Assembly (NCBI RefSeq): GCF_003315175.1
Contig: NZ_QNRQ01000001.1
Coordinates: 682,001-746,000 of the forward strand
Direction: 5' to 3'
From: Eoetvoesiella caeni
GTDB lineage: Bacteria; Pseudomonadota; Gammaproteobacteria; Burkholderiales; Burkholderiaceae_B
DNA: 64,000 bases
In this document: piece after piece, positions 20,237 through 29,866 of the stretch
Layout of the letters: each line of letters starts with the position of its first letter
Position numbering within the stretch: position 1 is the stretch's first letter
The notes under the pieces: generated by a model
Told to the model about the DNA's origin: nothing
Databases searched by the model: none
The model's input: only the letters and a program-made list of their open reading frames with translations
Position numbers and translations under genes: made by a program

Positions 20237-21493
20237 TCAGCGATCGATTTCGCCAAACACAATATCTAAAGTCCCAATGACTGTGACGGCGTCGGCGATC
20301 ATGTGCCCGCGCGTCATCTCGTCCAAGGCCTGCAAATGCACAAAACCCGGGGCGCGGATCTTGAGACGATAGGGCTTGTTGGCCCCGTCGGAAATAATGT
20401 AGGTGCCGAACTCGCCCTTGGGATGTTCGACGGCGGCATAGGCTTCGCCCTTGGGCACGTGCATGCCTTCGGTGAACAGCTTGAAATGATGGATGAGATC
20501 TTCCATGCCGGTTTTCATGCGCTCGCGCGAAGGCGGGGCCACCTTGAAGTTGTCCACGATGACAGGGCCGGGGTTGTTGCGCAGCCATTCAACGCATTGT
20601 CGAATAATGCGGTTGCTTTCGCGCATTTCGGCAATGCGCACCAGGTAGCGGTCATAGCAATCGCCATTCGTGCCTACGGGAATGTCGAAGTCCACACGAT
20701 CGTATGCGGCATAAGGCTGCATCTTGCGCAGATCCCATTCCACGCCAGAACCGCGCAACATGGGGCCGGTAAAGCCCAAAGCCTTGGCGCGCTCGGGGTC
20801 GACCACGCCAATACCGACCAGGCGCTGCTTCCAGATCCGGTTATCGGTCAGCAAGACCTCGTACTCGTCGACACAGGCGGGAAAGCGGTTGGTGAAGTCT
20901 TCAATAAAATCAAGCAACGAACCGGAGCGGGCTTCGTTCATGGCGGCAACTTCCTTGGCGCCGCGATATTTGCTGGACTGCCCATACTGAGGCATGGTGT
21001 CGGGCAGATCGCGATAGACGCCTCCCGGCCGGTAGTAAGCCGCGTGCATACGCGCGCCTGAAACCGCTTCGTAGCAGTCCATCAGGTCTTCGCGTTCGCG
21101 AAAGGCATACAGGAAGATGGCCATGGCGCCAACGTCCAGCGCATGTGAACCGATGGACATCAAGTGGTTCAGGATGCGGGTAATCTCGTCGAACATCACG
21201 CGGATGTATTGTGCGCGCAATGGCACTTCAATGCCCAGCAGCTTTTCGACTGTCTGCACGTAGGCGTGCTCGTTGCACAGCATCGACACGTAATCAAGCC
21301 TGTCCATATAGGGCAAGGTTTGCAGGTAGGTGCGGGTTTCAGCCAGCTTTTCGGTCGCCCGGTGCAACAGCCCGATATGCGGGTCGGCGCGCTGGATGAC
21401 TTCACCATCCAGCTCCAGGACCAGACGCAATACACCGTGGGCCGCAGGATGCTGGGGACCAAAGTTCAGAGTGTAGTTTTTAATTTCAGCCAT
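20237..21493 (-). CDS. nuoD: NADH-quinone oxidoreductase subunit D
   Basis: 49-kDa-type subunit that lines the quinone head-group site. [20 protein letters not shown] contains the conserved His of the quinone-binding loop, and [14 protein letters not shown] is the other signature. It derives from the NiFe-hydrogenase large subunit but lacks the metal cysteines. NuoC and NuoD are separate genes here, spaced by 3 bp, not fused as in E. coli. Length 418 aa. Confidence 0.97.
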   Translation of the reverse strand: MAEIKNYTLNFGPQHPAAHGVLRLVLELDGEVIQRADPHIGLLHRATEKLAETRTYLQTLPYMDRLDYVSMLCNEHAYVQTVEKLLGIEVPLRAQYIRVMFDEITRILNHLMSIGSHALDVGAMAIFLYAFREREDLMDCYEAVSGARMHAAYYRPGGVYRDLPDTMPQYGQSSKYRGAKEVAAMNEARSGSLLDFIEDFTNRFPACVDEYEVLLTDNRIWKQRLVGIGVVDPERAKALGFTGPMLRGSGVEWDLRKMQPYAAYDRVDFDIPVGTNGDCYDRYLVRIAEMRESNRIIRQCVEWLRNNPGPVIVDNFKVAPPSRERMKTGMEDLIHHFKLFTEGMHVPKGEAYAAVEHPKGEFGTYIISDGANKPYRLKIRAPGFVHLQALDEMTRGHMIADAVTVIGTLDIVFGEIDR

Positions 21494-21496
21494 GTT

Positions 21497-22108
21497 TTAA
21501 CGCTCTATTCCGTAGCCTTCTTCACGCACGATACGCGGTGTGATCTCGCGCGGCTCTATGGTTACCGGCTGGTAAACCACACGCTTTTGCTCTGTGTCGT
21601 AGCGCATTTCCACGGTTCCGTAGATAGGAAAATCCTTGCGGAATGGATGGCCGATAAAACCGTAGTCCGTCAGAATGCGGCGCAGGTCGGGATGCCCTTC
21701 AAATACAATGCCGTACAGGTCGAAGGCCTCGCGCTCGAACCAGTTCACGCTGGGCCAGACATGGACCAGCGAAACCAGCACCGGGAATTCGTCGTTGGGT
21801 ACGAAGGTGCGCACGCGCAAGCGGCAGTTATGGACCAGTGAAAGCAGGTGCACCACCACGGCAAAACGCTGCGGAAACTGTGCGCTGGCGCCCGGATAAG
21901 TGGGGGCGCCCCAGCCGGAGTAGTCGACGCCGCACAGATCGATGCACGAGACAAACGCCAGCGACGGCTGGTCGCGCAGCGTAAGGCACACATCGGCCCA
22001 CTGCTCGGCCGGCACTTCAAGCGTCAGTTCGCCCAGGCTCTCGGTAAGGTTGAGCGTCTCGCCGAACTGGGCGATCAAATTGGTTTTTAGCGTTTCAAGC
22101 CGTGTCAT
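21497..22108 (-). CDS. nuoC: NADH-quinone oxidoreductase subunit C
   Basis: 30-kDa-type connecting subunit. The family signature is [20 protein letters not shown], followed by [22 protein letters not shown]. The start at 22108 gives [10 protein letters not shown] and 203 aa, the usual size; the open frame continues upstream into nuoB without homology. Confidence 0.97.
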   Translation of the reverse strand: MTRLETLKTNLIAQFGETLNLTESLGELTLEVPAEQWADVCLTLRDQPSLAFVSCIDLCGVDYSGWGAPTYPGASAQFPQRFAVVVHLLSLVHNCRLRVRTFVPNDEFPVLVSLVHVWPSVNWFEREAFDLYGIVFEGHPDLRRILTDYGFIGHPFRKDFPIYGTVEMRYDTEQKRVVYQPVTIEPREITPRIVREEGYGIER

Positions 22109-22146
22109 ATGCGAGCTATTGGAACGTGAATGGGTAGGCTCGGGGC

Positions 22147-22623
22147 CTAGCGGGCAATGGTATTGGTCAGCCGGATCTTGTTCTGCATTTGCAGCAGCCC
22201 GTAAACCAGCGCTTCGGCCGTGGGCGGGCACCCCGGCACGTAGACGTCGACCGGCACGATGCGGTCGCAGCCGCGCACCACCGAGTATGAATAATGATAG
22301 TAACCGCCGCCGTTGGCGCAAGAACCCATGGAAACCACCCAGCGCGGCTCGGGCATTTGGTCGTATACCTTGCGCAGCGCCGGCGCCATCTTGTTGCACA
22401 GCGTGCCGGCAACAATCATGAGGTCGGATTGACGCGGGCTGGGACGAAAAATAATGCCGAACTGGTCCAGGTCGTAACGGGCCGCGCCCGCATGCATCAT
22501 TTCCACCGCACAACAGGCCAGGCCGAACGACATGGGCCACATCGACCCCGTCTTGGCCCAGTTCAGGAACTTGTCCGCGCTGGTAGTGATAAAACCTTCT
22601 TTCAATATGCCGTCAATAGCCAT
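22147..22623 (-). CDS. nuoB: NADH-quinone oxidoreductase subunit B
   Basis: PSST-type subunit that holds the terminal cluster N2, the electron donor to quinone. The cluster ligands are visible as the tandem Cys of [12 protein letters not shown], then [17 protein letters not shown] and DVYVPGCPP. Length 158 aa is standard. It is 104 bp downstream of nuoA and 38 bp before nuoC. Confidence 0.97.
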   Translation of the reverse strand: MAIDGILKEGFITTSADKFLNWAKTGSMWPMSFGLACCAVEMMHAGAARYDLDQFGIIFRPSPRQSDLMIVAGTLCNKMAPALRKVYDQMPEPRWVVSMGSCANGGGYYHYSYSVVRGCDRIVPVDVYVPGCPPTAEALVYGLLQMQNKIRLTNTIAR

Positions 22624-22727
22624 GATTTTGCCTAATAACTTGATTTAGCGATGCGCCTGGCACCATCGCGGGGCATCCTGTTGCGGCGCCCGCTTGCGGC
22701 ACCCGCGCGGCTGCACAAAACCGTGCG

Positions 22728-23087
22728 TCACTCCCAGTCGAGCGCGCCCTTTTTCCATTCGTAGATAAAGCCTACGGTCAGCACTGCCAGAAATACCATT
22801 ACTGTCCAGAAACCGACCAGCCCTATGTCGCCGCTGGCGATGGCCCAAGGAAATAGAAATGCGATTTCCAGGTCGAACAAAATGAACAAAATGGCGATGA
22901 GATAGTAGCGCACGTCGAAATTCATGCGTGAGTCATCGAATGCCTCGAAGCCGCACTCGTAGGGCGACAGTTTCTGGTCGTCCGGGCGGTATGGCCCCAA
23001 CACGCGGCCCGCCGCCAACAAGACAAAACCGATCAGGGTGGCGATAACAATAAAGAGCAGTACGGGAAAATACTGTTGCAAATTCAT
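22728..23087 (-). CDS. nuoA: NADH-quinone oxidoreductase subunit A
   Basis: First gene of the complex I operon. It is a three-helix membrane subunit whose loop ([21 protein letters not shown]) reaches the quinone chamber. The ATG at 23087 ([12 protein letters not shown]) gives 119 aa, the usual length; the open frame upstream of it has no family likeness. All fourteen nuo genes follow in the standard order A to N with short spacers or overlaps. Confidence 0.97.
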   Translation of the reverse strand: MNLQQYFPVLLFIVIATLIGFVLLAAGRVLGPYRPDDQKLSPYECGFEAFDDSRMNFDVRYYLIAILFILFDLEIAFLFPWAIASGDIGLVGFWTVMVFLAVLTVGFIYEWKKGALDWE

Positions 23088-23121
23088 GCCAAGCGTCCAA
23101 TCACGATAAGTAAACCTCGAG

Positions 23122-23127
23122 ATTGTA
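23122..23127 (-). promoter_or_regulatory. Probable extended -10 of the nuo operon promoter
   Basis: Read on the minus strand, TGCTACAAT (extended -10) lies 35 bp before the nuoA ATG. No good -35 is seen, as is common with extended -10 promoters. A perfect 7-bp hairpin (arms 23187-23193 and 23199-23205) sits upstream of it. Confidence 0.4.
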
Positions 23128-23223
23128 GCATTTTGAACTTGTCTTCCCGCTGAACTTTGAGCCGGCTGAAACATATTCAAAGCAAAGCGGCGCAATAAGC
23201 GCCGCAACGGTGCAAAGAGCATT

Positions 23224-23251
23224 AAAAAACCACTCCGCAGAGTGGTTTTTT
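23224..23251 (-). terminator. Terminator of the first porin gene
   Basis: An 8-bp stem (AACCACTC / GAGTGGTT) with a 4-nt loop, flanked by A6 and T6, follows the porin stop at 23295. It can work on both strands and separates the porin from the nuo operon. Confidence 0.85.
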
Positions 23252-23294
23252 ATTTGGGCTACTGTTTTTAACAGAGCCCCAGCGGGTTCAAAAA

Positions 23295-24440
23295 TTAGAA
23301 CTGATGACGGATGCCGGCGCCGACAAAAGTCGACTTCAGGTCGTCCTGGAATGCAACATGCTTGGCATACGAACCAATGGCATAGACATTGGTGCGCTTG
23401 GACAAGGCATAGGTGTAGCCCAGGCTATAAACCTGTTGTTTGCTGGTGGCGCTGGCGCCATGAACCCCGCCGTCGCGCGGATCGGCCATGCCCCACGAAG
23501 CCATGATGGCGCTGTTGCCGCCGATAGGAGCACTTAGGCCAACGGTGTACGAATTGACCTTCATGCCGTCGTTGGCGTAGTAGCCGGTGTTGGCGGTTTC
23601 AAAAGCAGGCAGATCGGCATACTGGACCGACTGCAGCCAACCATTGCGCGTTTGGCCGAAACCAAGATGCAGTTTGGCGACATTGAAGTCGTAGCTGGCA
23701 CCGAGGTTCCACGACTTGATGGAAACGCCGTTATCAACCGAGGCTGGGCCGAAGGTTTCCGCCGACTTGATTTGGTCGTAAGTCAAAGCAGCACCGATGG
23801 GGCCGTTGACGTAGCGCAAGCCAGTGGTCCAGGCACGCGAATTGGGCTGATCGCCGCCGCTTTGCTTGAACTGCTGATTGCCGTTATTGTTGAACGAATA
23901 GCCCACACCAAACTGGAAGCCCGAAAAATTAGGCGTTTGGTACATGACCATGTTGTCGTAACGCACGCGGTCGGCTGCGCCGAAAGTTGTACCAACACGC
24001 GCTTGGCTGAACTCGGTGCCGAACGGGCTGGCTACATCGGCAAAATATTTGCTTGCGATATTGGTTTGACGGCCAAAGTCCAATTGACCCCAGGCGTCAG
24101 AGCGCAAGCCGATTGTGGCTTGACGGCCGAACAGCTTATTGTCGTGGTTGGTTGTGCCGGTGCCAAGATCAAACCCATTTTCCAGCACGAAGACCGCTTG
24201 CAGGCCTTCGCCTATGTCTTCCGTACCCCGAAGACCCCAGCGGCTTTCTTCCGATTGGCCACCACTTAGGAAGCCGGTGCGGGTGCCCTTGTAGTCCAGC
24301 CCAGTGGCGGGATTGGTACCTTTGACTTGTTGATAGGAAATACCGGCATCCACGATGCCATATAGCGTTACCGAGGTTTCAGCTTGAGCAGCGCCCACGA
24401 AACCGATGGTAAGTGCTGCTGCGAGCAGTGTCTTTTTCAT
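23295..24440 (-). CDS. Gram-negative trimeric porin (copy 1)
   Basis: General diffusion porin of the outer membrane, of the Bordetella/Neisseria 16-strand type. The signal peptide MKKTLLAAALTIGFVGAAQA is followed by ETSVTLYGIVDAG, the standard first strand. The chain ends in Phe (GAGIRHQF), the BAM recognition end. The start at 24440 is fixed by the signal peptide and by GGAG just upstream; the frame extends 36 codons further without meaning. Length 381 aa. It is a close paralogue of the next gene, with its own terminator. Confidence 0.93.
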   Translation of the reverse strand: MKKTLLAAALTIGFVGAAQAETSVTLYGIVDAGISYQQVKGTNPATGLDYKGTRTGFLSGGQSEESRWGLRGTEDIGEGLQAVFVLENGFDLGTGTTNHDNKLFGRQATIGLRSDAWGQLDFGRQTNIASKYFADVASPFGTEFSQARVGTTFGAADRVRYDNMVMYQTPNFSGFQFGVGYSFNNNGNQQFKQSGGDQPNSRAWTTGLRYVNGPIGAALTYDQIKSAETFGPASVDNGVSIKSWNLGASYDFNVAKLHLGFGQTRNGWLQSVQYADLPAFETANTGYYANDGMKVNSYTVGLSAPIGGNSAIMASWGMADPRDGGVHGASATSKQQVYSLGYTYALSKRTNVYAIGSYAKHVAFQDDLKSTFVGAGIRHQF

Positions 24441-24821
24441 TTGGCAATTCTCCGTAATTGAGTAGAGGGGCCAAGACGGCAAGCGCCTTTGTTCCCGGTG
24501 CGTCATGTCCATGCACTCCCATTCTGGACTGATGCCGCCGCTAAACACTCTTTGAATGTGTACGGCTTATGAAAGTCATGCTAAACCCATCAGCCTTGTA
24601 ATCAAAGAGAAACACAACGCAGCGTGGCGTTTTGCAGACACAACGTAAACGAGTGTGTCTCGTGTAAAAAAACACTGCCTGCCGCCTTACGCCAAGCCTG
24701 CATATCCGGCGCCCATAAAAAAACCACCTCGAGAGGTGGTTTTTTTCGGGACAAGCCCGTTTTCCAATCAGCGGCCCGGCAAGCCGGGCCACAAGGCGCA
24801 TGGGCAAGCCATGCAGTCCGA
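24441..24821. other. Intergenic region between the two porin genes
   Basis: This 381-bp gap holds the terminator of the upstream porin (24717-24746) and the long leader of copy 1. I see no gene. The leader leaves room for sRNA control, which is common for porins, but no specific site is evident. Confidence 0.5.
24717..24746 (-). terminator. Terminator of the second porin gene
   Basis: A perfect palindrome CCACCTCGAGAGGTGG (24724-24739) is flanked by A7 and T7. It lies 76 bp after the stop of the porin at 24822. Confidence 0.88.
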
Positions 24822-25964
24822 TTAGAACTGGTGACGAACGCCGGCGCCGACGAAAGTCGACTTCAGGTCGTCGCGGAAGGCAACGTGCTTGGCATACGAA
24901 CCCAAAGCGTACACGTTGGTGCGCTTGGACAAAGCGTAGGTGTAAGCCAGGCTGTATGTTTGCTGCTTGGACAACTCGGTGGTGCCGTTACGCACGCCGT
25001 TGCTGCGAGGATCAGCCATGGTCCAGCCAGCCAATACCTTGCCGTTGGCGCCAACAGGAGCGCTCAGGCCCAAGGCGTAGGAGTTGACTTTCAGGCCGTC
25101 GTTGGCTTGAAGAGCGTTGTTGCCCAACTGAGCGCCGGTGTCGTCGACAATCTTGAGCGACGAAACGTCACCGAACCAACCGTTGCGGGTCTGGCCGAAA
25201 CCAGCGTGGACCTTGACGATTTCGAAGTCATAGCTGGCACCGAGGTTCCAGGACTTGACCGAAACGCCATCATTGGCACCAGCGCCTTCAGGCGATTTGA
25301 ACTGGTCGTATGTCAAAGCAGCAGCGATGGGGCCGTTGCCGTAACGCAGACCGGTGGTCCAGGCACGAGTGTTGGGTTCGTTGTCGCCGCTGACCTTGAA
25401 TTGCTGAGGACCATTAGCGTTGAACGAGTAGCCGACGCCGAACTGGAAGCCCGAGAAATTCGGGGTTTGGTACATGACCATGTTGTCGTAACGCAGGCTG
25501 GCGGCGGAGCTGAATGCAGCACCGGTTTGAGCCTGGCTGAAGTCGTTACCAAACGGAGTAGCTACGCCCGAGAAATACTTGGAGGCGATGTTGGTCTGAC
25601 GGCCGAAGTCCAGTTGACCCCATGCATCCGAAGCCAGACCGACAGTGGCTTGGCGACCGAACAAACGGTTGCTTTGGCCCGAAGTACCGTCATTGATGTT
25701 GAAGCCGCTTTCCAAAACGAAAACTGCCTTCAAGCCTTGGCCCAGATCTTCTGCGCCCTTCAGGCCCCAGCGGTTGCTCGACTGTGCACCGTTCAGAATA
25801 CCGGTGTTGGTGCCCTTGTAGGAATTGCCGGCAGCGTTTGTGCCTTTGAACTGCTGATAACCGATACCGCTGTCGAGCAAGCCGTACAGGGTGACCGAGG
25901 TTTCTGCCTGAGCAGCGCCGGCGAAGCCAGCAACTAGTGCAGCAACGAGCAGAGTCTTTTTCAT
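24822..25964 (-). CDS. Gram-negative trimeric porin (copy 2)
   Basis: Paralogue of the porin at 23295. The signal peptide MKKTLLVAALVAGFAGAAQA precedes ETSVTLYGLLDSG, and the C-terminus is GAGVRHQF. The two share near-identical strands at both ends and in SNRWGLKGAEDLG / LDFGRQTNIASKYF, and differ mainly in loops. Length 380 aa. Codon use looks more biased (few rare codons) than in copy 1, suggesting this is the highly expressed porin; that is an impression, not a calculation. Confidence 0.94.
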   Translation of the reverse strand: MKKTLLVAALVAGFAGAAQAETSVTLYGLLDSGIGYQQFKGTNAAGNSYKGTNTGILNGAQSSNRWGLKGAEDLGQGLKAVFVLESGFNINDGTSGQSNRLFGRQATVGLASDAWGQLDFGRQTNIASKYFSGVATPFGNDFSQAQTGAAFSSAASLRYDNMVMYQTPNFSGFQFGVGYSFNANGPQQFKVSGDNEPNTRAWTTGLRYGNGPIAAALTYDQFKSPEGAGANDGVSVKSWNLGASYDFEIVKVHAGFGQTRNGWFGDVSSLKIVDDTGAQLGNNALQANDGLKVNSYALGLSAPVGANGKVLAGWTMADPRSNGVRNGTTELSKQQTYSLAYTYALSKRTNVYALGSYAKHVAFRDDLKSTFVGAGVRHQF

Positions 25965-26540
25965 GTAGGAAATCTCCGTAGATTTGAGTAATTTGGCGAC
26001 GCAGTCAGAATTTGCTTCGGCGCCTATTTAACTCCGCGGTGGGAAGTTGTAGCTATTGCATCAAAATTCCGCCGCACTGGCTATCGGAACCCCCATAAAA
26101 ACCCTTATTTCCTTCTTTTCTGTTGGCATGAAACAACAGAAAGGGCTTTTACAGCCAAATACCAGAGGGTTAACCCGATTCGCGAAACAGCCGAAATCCA
26201 GCAAGTTTCTTAGCTTATTACCTATCTATAATTATTCTAGGAAGCCTATATAGCTGATTGTTTCAGTTGGAGTTTTTCAAAACCCGGGCAAGCAGAAAAA
26301 GACATGAAACCTAATTGAAACAAAACTTTGAATCCAGATAAACCCTTTGTTTTCATGGGATAAATTTGGCCGGCGGGAGGCCTTAGACCGCCTTTTAATA
26401 TGAGAAAAACTCATATTCACTATGGCCGTATCCCAGAGGCTCGCTTAAGTTCGAAAAAATGTATATAAATGTATATCCCGGGGGTACAACACCTAGCCTG
26501 CGATTTTCACGTCCCCTTTTTATACCGCAAGGAACTTACT
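25965..26540. other. AT-rich intergenic region upstream of carbonic anhydrase
   Basis: The 576-bp divergent gap between porin copy 2 and the carbonic anhydrase is visibly AT-richer than its surroundings. It holds the promoters of both. No ORF in it has coding character. It contains a perfect inverted repeat (26397-26417) and a TGTATAT direct repeat (26460-26476). Confidence 0.5.
26397..26417. promoter_or_regulatory. Inverted repeat upstream of carbonic anhydrase
   Basis: AATATGAG and CTCATATT are perfect 8-bp arms around a 5-nt A loop, 124 bp before the gene start. The symmetry suits a dimeric regulator. There is no T tract, so a terminator is unlikely. Confidence 0.4.
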
Positions 26541-27281
26541 GTGAAAAAACTATTGCCCACTGCCGCTGCAGCCGTTGCTGCAACGCTATGTCTTGCCGCG
26601 GCCCATGCAGCACAGTGGTCTTATCAAGGAGTCAACGGCCCCAAGCACTGGGGTACGCTTAGCCAGGACTACTCTGTCTGCGAGCGCGGGCAGAATCAAT
26701 CGCCCATCAATATCCAGGGCGCCTTGAAAACGGCCAGCACTCCGCTTACGCTGCATTACCAGGATGCACCGGGCAAAACCATAGTCAATAACGGCCACAC
26801 CATACAAATCGACTTCGACAAAGGCAATACCCTAACTCTGGACGGCCACCAGTTCGACCTGGTGCAGGTGCATTTCCATGCTCCCGCTGAAAACGAAATC
26901 AATGGCAAACGCTACCCGCTGGAAGCGCATTTCGTGAACGCGGACGCGCAAGGCAAGCTGGCTGTCGTGGCGGTTATGTTCCAGGCGGGCAGCCCCAATG
27001 CCAGCCTGGCCCGCATCTGGTCGCAAATGCCCGCCAGCCCGGGGCCGGCCGCCCCCTTGCCGGTAAAATCCCTGCCGTCCAGCCTGCTGCCGGCCTCGCT
27101 GTCTTACTATCGCTATAGCGGTTCGCTAACCACACCCCCCTGTTCCGAAGGCGTACGCTGGCTGGTGCTGCAAAGCCCGGTGCACGCCTCACCAACGCAA
27201 ATCCGCGCCTTCGAGCAACGAATGGGCCAGGCCACCAACCGTCCGGTACAACCTTTGAATGGGCGGGTTATCGTTAAGTAG
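26541..27281 (+). CDS. Periplasmic alpha-carbonic anhydrase
   Basis: Zinc enzyme converting CO2 and bicarbonate, exported to the periplasm. The start is GTG at 26541, preceded by AAGGAA; it opens a Sec signal peptide (KKLLPTAAAAVAATLCLAAA) cleaved near AHAAQW. The mature chain starts WSYQGVNGPKHWG. The zinc ligands are His111 and His113 (VQVHFHAPAE) and His130 (LEAHFV). The Thr-Thr of SLTTPPCSEGV is the substrate-site block. Length 246 aa is typical. It stands alone, between a porin and the LysR/YeiH pair. Confidence 0.93.
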   Translation: MKKLLPTAAAAVAATLCLAAAHAAQWSYQGVNGPKHWGTLSQDYSVCERGQNQSPINIQGALKTASTPLTLHYQDAPGKTIVNNGHTIQIDFDKGNTLTLDGHQFDLVQVHFHAPAENEINGKRYPLEAHFVNADAQGKLAVVAVMFQAGSPNASLARIWSQMPASPGPAAPLPVKSLPSSLLPASLSYYRYSGSLTTPPCSEGVRWLVLQSPVHASPTQIRAFEQRMGQATNRPVQPLNGRVIVK

Positions 27282-27449
27282 GCCTACTTAAAAAGGAATC
27301 GCCCTCCACGGGATAGCGCACCGACGCTTGCCATTTCAATACGCGGCTTGTTTCGTGCGGGGTTGAATTCCTGTTTGCCTAAGCGGCGGCTTGGCCGTGC
27401 GAGCGCGCGGCATAACTCCTTGCTTTTCAAAACTATTTCCAATTCAATA

Positions 27450-28370
27450 TCATTGCCCTGCCGGCGTTTCGCCCACTTTGTCGAGCAGCGCCGAAAAGGC
27501 CTGGGCCGCCGGCGAGAGCGGGCGCTCTGTCCGCTCGAGCCGGAACAATGGCCGCCGAAGGGTAGCAGCTCCGGCCAGCTCCAGCGTCTGCACCCGGCCC
27601 AGCGCAACCAAGTCTTGCACGACCACCCAAGGCAGCATGGCCACCCCCAGCCCGCCGGCCACGGCGCGCGCTATGCCTTCGTTGCTGCCGATTTCTATTT
27701 GATGGGCCGGCTCAAGGCCGTTCTGCTTCAATAGCTGCTGCGTTACTTCGCGCGTGCCCGAACCGGGCTCCCGGACCAGCCAGATTTCGTCGTTGAGCAT
27801 CGAAGACTTCAATGGACGCCGGTTGGCCAAAGGATAATGTTCAGGGGCTATGACGACCAGTTGTTCGTCGCGCCAATACCGGGCGGTAATGTCCGGGTCG
27901 TCCACCCCGCCTTCAACCAAGGCCAGGTCCATGCGGCAATCGGCCAGGCCCTGGACTATCGTATGCGTATTGCCCACCGCGACATGTAACTGAATTGCGG
28001 GATGTTCGCGTGCGAATCGGGCGACATACAGCGGCAGCCAGTAGGCTGCCACGGTCGTGCTGGCCCCCAGGGTCAGTTCGCCGCGCCGCAGTTCCGCCCT
28101 GGCGCGCAAGTCGTCGGCCGCCGCCCGCTCCAGCGCGAAAATACCGCGGGCGTGCTCGAACAGCGCCTGCCCGCCCTCGGTAAGCTGCAACCCGCGTGAG
28201 CGTTTACCCACCCCTGCCCCTCTTTCTATCAGCGGCACATCCAGTTGCTGCTCCAGCTCTCGGACCCCCTTGGAAGCAGCGGACTGGCTAATGGATAGGG
28301 ACTCGGCCCCGCGCGAGAAGCTGCGGTGCTGCGCCACATGGAAAAAGATTCTGGTCAGGTGCAGATTCAT
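27450..28370 (-). CDS. LysR-type regulator, probably of the adjacent transporter gene
   Basis: 306-aa LysR regulator. The winged HTH occupies residues 1-60 (FSRGAESLSISQSAASKGVR), followed by a periplasmic-binding-like effector domain with LTLGASTTVAAYWLP. It diverges from the YeiH-type gene, the usual layout of a LysR regulator and its target. It resembles CysB/CbbR-like and YeiE-like members, but the effector cannot be told. The intergenic 28371-28534 holds AT-rich dyads but no clear T-N11-A box. Confidence 0.85.
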   Translation of the reverse strand: MNLHLTRIFFHVAQHRSFSRGAESLSISQSAASKGVRELEQQLDVPLIERGAGVGKRSRGLQLTEGGQALFEHARGIFALERAAADDLRARAELRRGELTLGASTTVAAYWLPLYVARFAREHPAIQLHVAVGNTHTIVQGLADCRMDLALVEGGVDDPDITARYWRDEQLVVIAPEHYPLANRRPLKSSMLNDEIWLVREPGSGTREVTQQLLKQNGLEPAHQIEIGSNEGIARAVAGGLGVAMLPWVVVQDLVALGRVQTLELAGAATLRRPLFRLERTERPLSPAAQAFSALLDKVGETPAGQ

Positions 28371-28534
28371 CAGATATTCGCGTCGCCGGCAACTTAAAGC
28401 AAGCAGAACTAAAACTCATGGAAATGTGAAATATATGCGTTTGTATTATATTACTGCGCGCCATATGCTTATGCAAATATCACGGATTCGACGCCGTGGC
28501 CGTATCCCCAACATTTGCCGACAGCACATCAAGC

Positions 28535-29599
28535 ATGAATCAAACCGCTACTTTGCCCGCCCGTCCCGCCGCACCCCTGCGCCAATCCGCCTGGTGGCTG
28601 GGGTTGCTTCTGACTGGCACCCTGGCCGCAGCCAGCCTGCTGCTTGCCAAGCTGGAGCCGGTGCAGCAGTTGGGCATCAGCGCGCTTACCTTGGCCATTG
28701 TTCTGGGCATTGTCGCCGGCAATACTTTCTTTCCCAGCATTGCCGGCCACACGGCTGCCGGCGTCGATTTTTCCAAAAACAAGCTCTTGCGCGCCGGTAT
28801 CATTCTTTACGGGTTCCGCATCACTTTCCAGCAAATTGGCGATATTGGCTGGGCGGGCGTACTTATCGCGGCGCTCATGGTTGGGCTTACATTCACGCTG
28901 GCGGTGCAGCTTGGCACCCGTTTGTTCAAACTGGACAAGCAAACTTCCATGCTGATAGGCGCCGGCAGCGCGATCTGCGGCGCGGCCGCAGTGATGGCGG
29001 CCGAGCCCGTCGTGCGCGGCCAGGCTCACAAGGTGTCGATAGCGGTAGCCACCGTCGTCGTGTTCGGCACCCTGTCCATGTTTCTTTATCCGCTTCTATA
29101 TTCACTGCTGCCGCTTAGCGAACACGCTTACGGCGTATTCGCAGGCTCGACCATCCATGAGGTTGCGCAGGTGGTGGCGGCGGGCAAGGCTGTGAGCGAT
29201 GCCGCGGCCGGCACCGCCGTCATTGAAAAAATGCTGCGTGTCATGATGCTGGCGCCCTTCCTGCTTATTTTGTCGGGCGTGGTGCTGCGCAGACAGCCGG
29301 GCGACGGCGCCGAGGCTTCGAAGAAGGCGCCCATCGTCATTCCATGGTTTGCCGTGTTCTTCATTGCGGTCAGCGGCATCAATTCGCTGCACTTGCTGCC
29401 CGCCGATCTCGTCCAGGTCATTGTCGACATCGACACTGCCCTGCTGGCCATGGCCATGGCCGCATTGGGCTTGCGTACTCACGCGGGCGCCATCCGCCAG
29501 GCCGGCTTCAAGCCCCTCATGCTGGCCGCCACGCTGTTCGCGTTTCTGATCGTCGGCGGCTACGGCATCAACCTGGCCGTCATGCAGTGGCTGGGCTAA
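28535..29599 (+). CDS. YeiH family putative sulfate exporter
   Basis: Integral membrane protein of the UPF0324/YeiH family, thought to export sulfate or related anions formed in sulfonate metabolism; direct evidence is limited. About ten hydrophobic helices are visible. Family motifs are LGIVAGNTFFP, LRAGIILYGFRIT, GAGSAICGAAAVMA and AGSTIHEVAQVVAAG. The ATG at 28535 is used; a GTG at 28496 in the same frame is possible, and neither has a good ribosome binding site. Length 354 aa. Its divergent LysR partner probably controls it. Confidence 0.85.
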   Translation: MNQTATLPARPAAPLRQSAWWLGLLLTGTLAAASLLLAKLEPVQQLGISALTLAIVLGIVAGNTFFPSIAGHTAAGVDFSKNKLLRAGIILYGFRITFQQIGDIGWAGVLIAALMVGLTFTLAVQLGTRLFKLDKQTSMLIGAGSAICGAAAVMAAEPVVRGQAHKVSIAVATVVVFGTLSMFLYPLLYSLLPLSEHAYGVFAGSTIHEVAQVVAAGKAVSDAAAGTAVIEKMLRVMMLAPFLLILSGVVLRRQPGDGAEASKKAPIVIPWFAVFFIAVSGINSLHLLPADLVQVIVDIDTALLAMAMAALGLRTHAGAIRQAGFKPLMLAATLFAFLIVGGYGINLAVMQWLG

Positions 29600-29866
29600 G
29601 GCTCCAATATCAACGCAGCCCAAGTTTCCGCAAGCCGCGCGGGCATGCCGGCGGCATGGGCTGGCAGCGTCTTAAGCCCCGGGGGAAAGCCATTACCCCA
29701 TAAGGATTGTTTGCCGGATGCAGGCGGCATGAGGTATGCAGTATAAAATGCCTCAAACCGGGGACTGCACCCGGCCCAACCGTCAACTAAAAACCGGTCA
29801 ACGATGCCCGAGCCGCCTCACCGGCTTGGTGAAATCCGCGCCTTAGCTCGTCATACTCAATAAAAA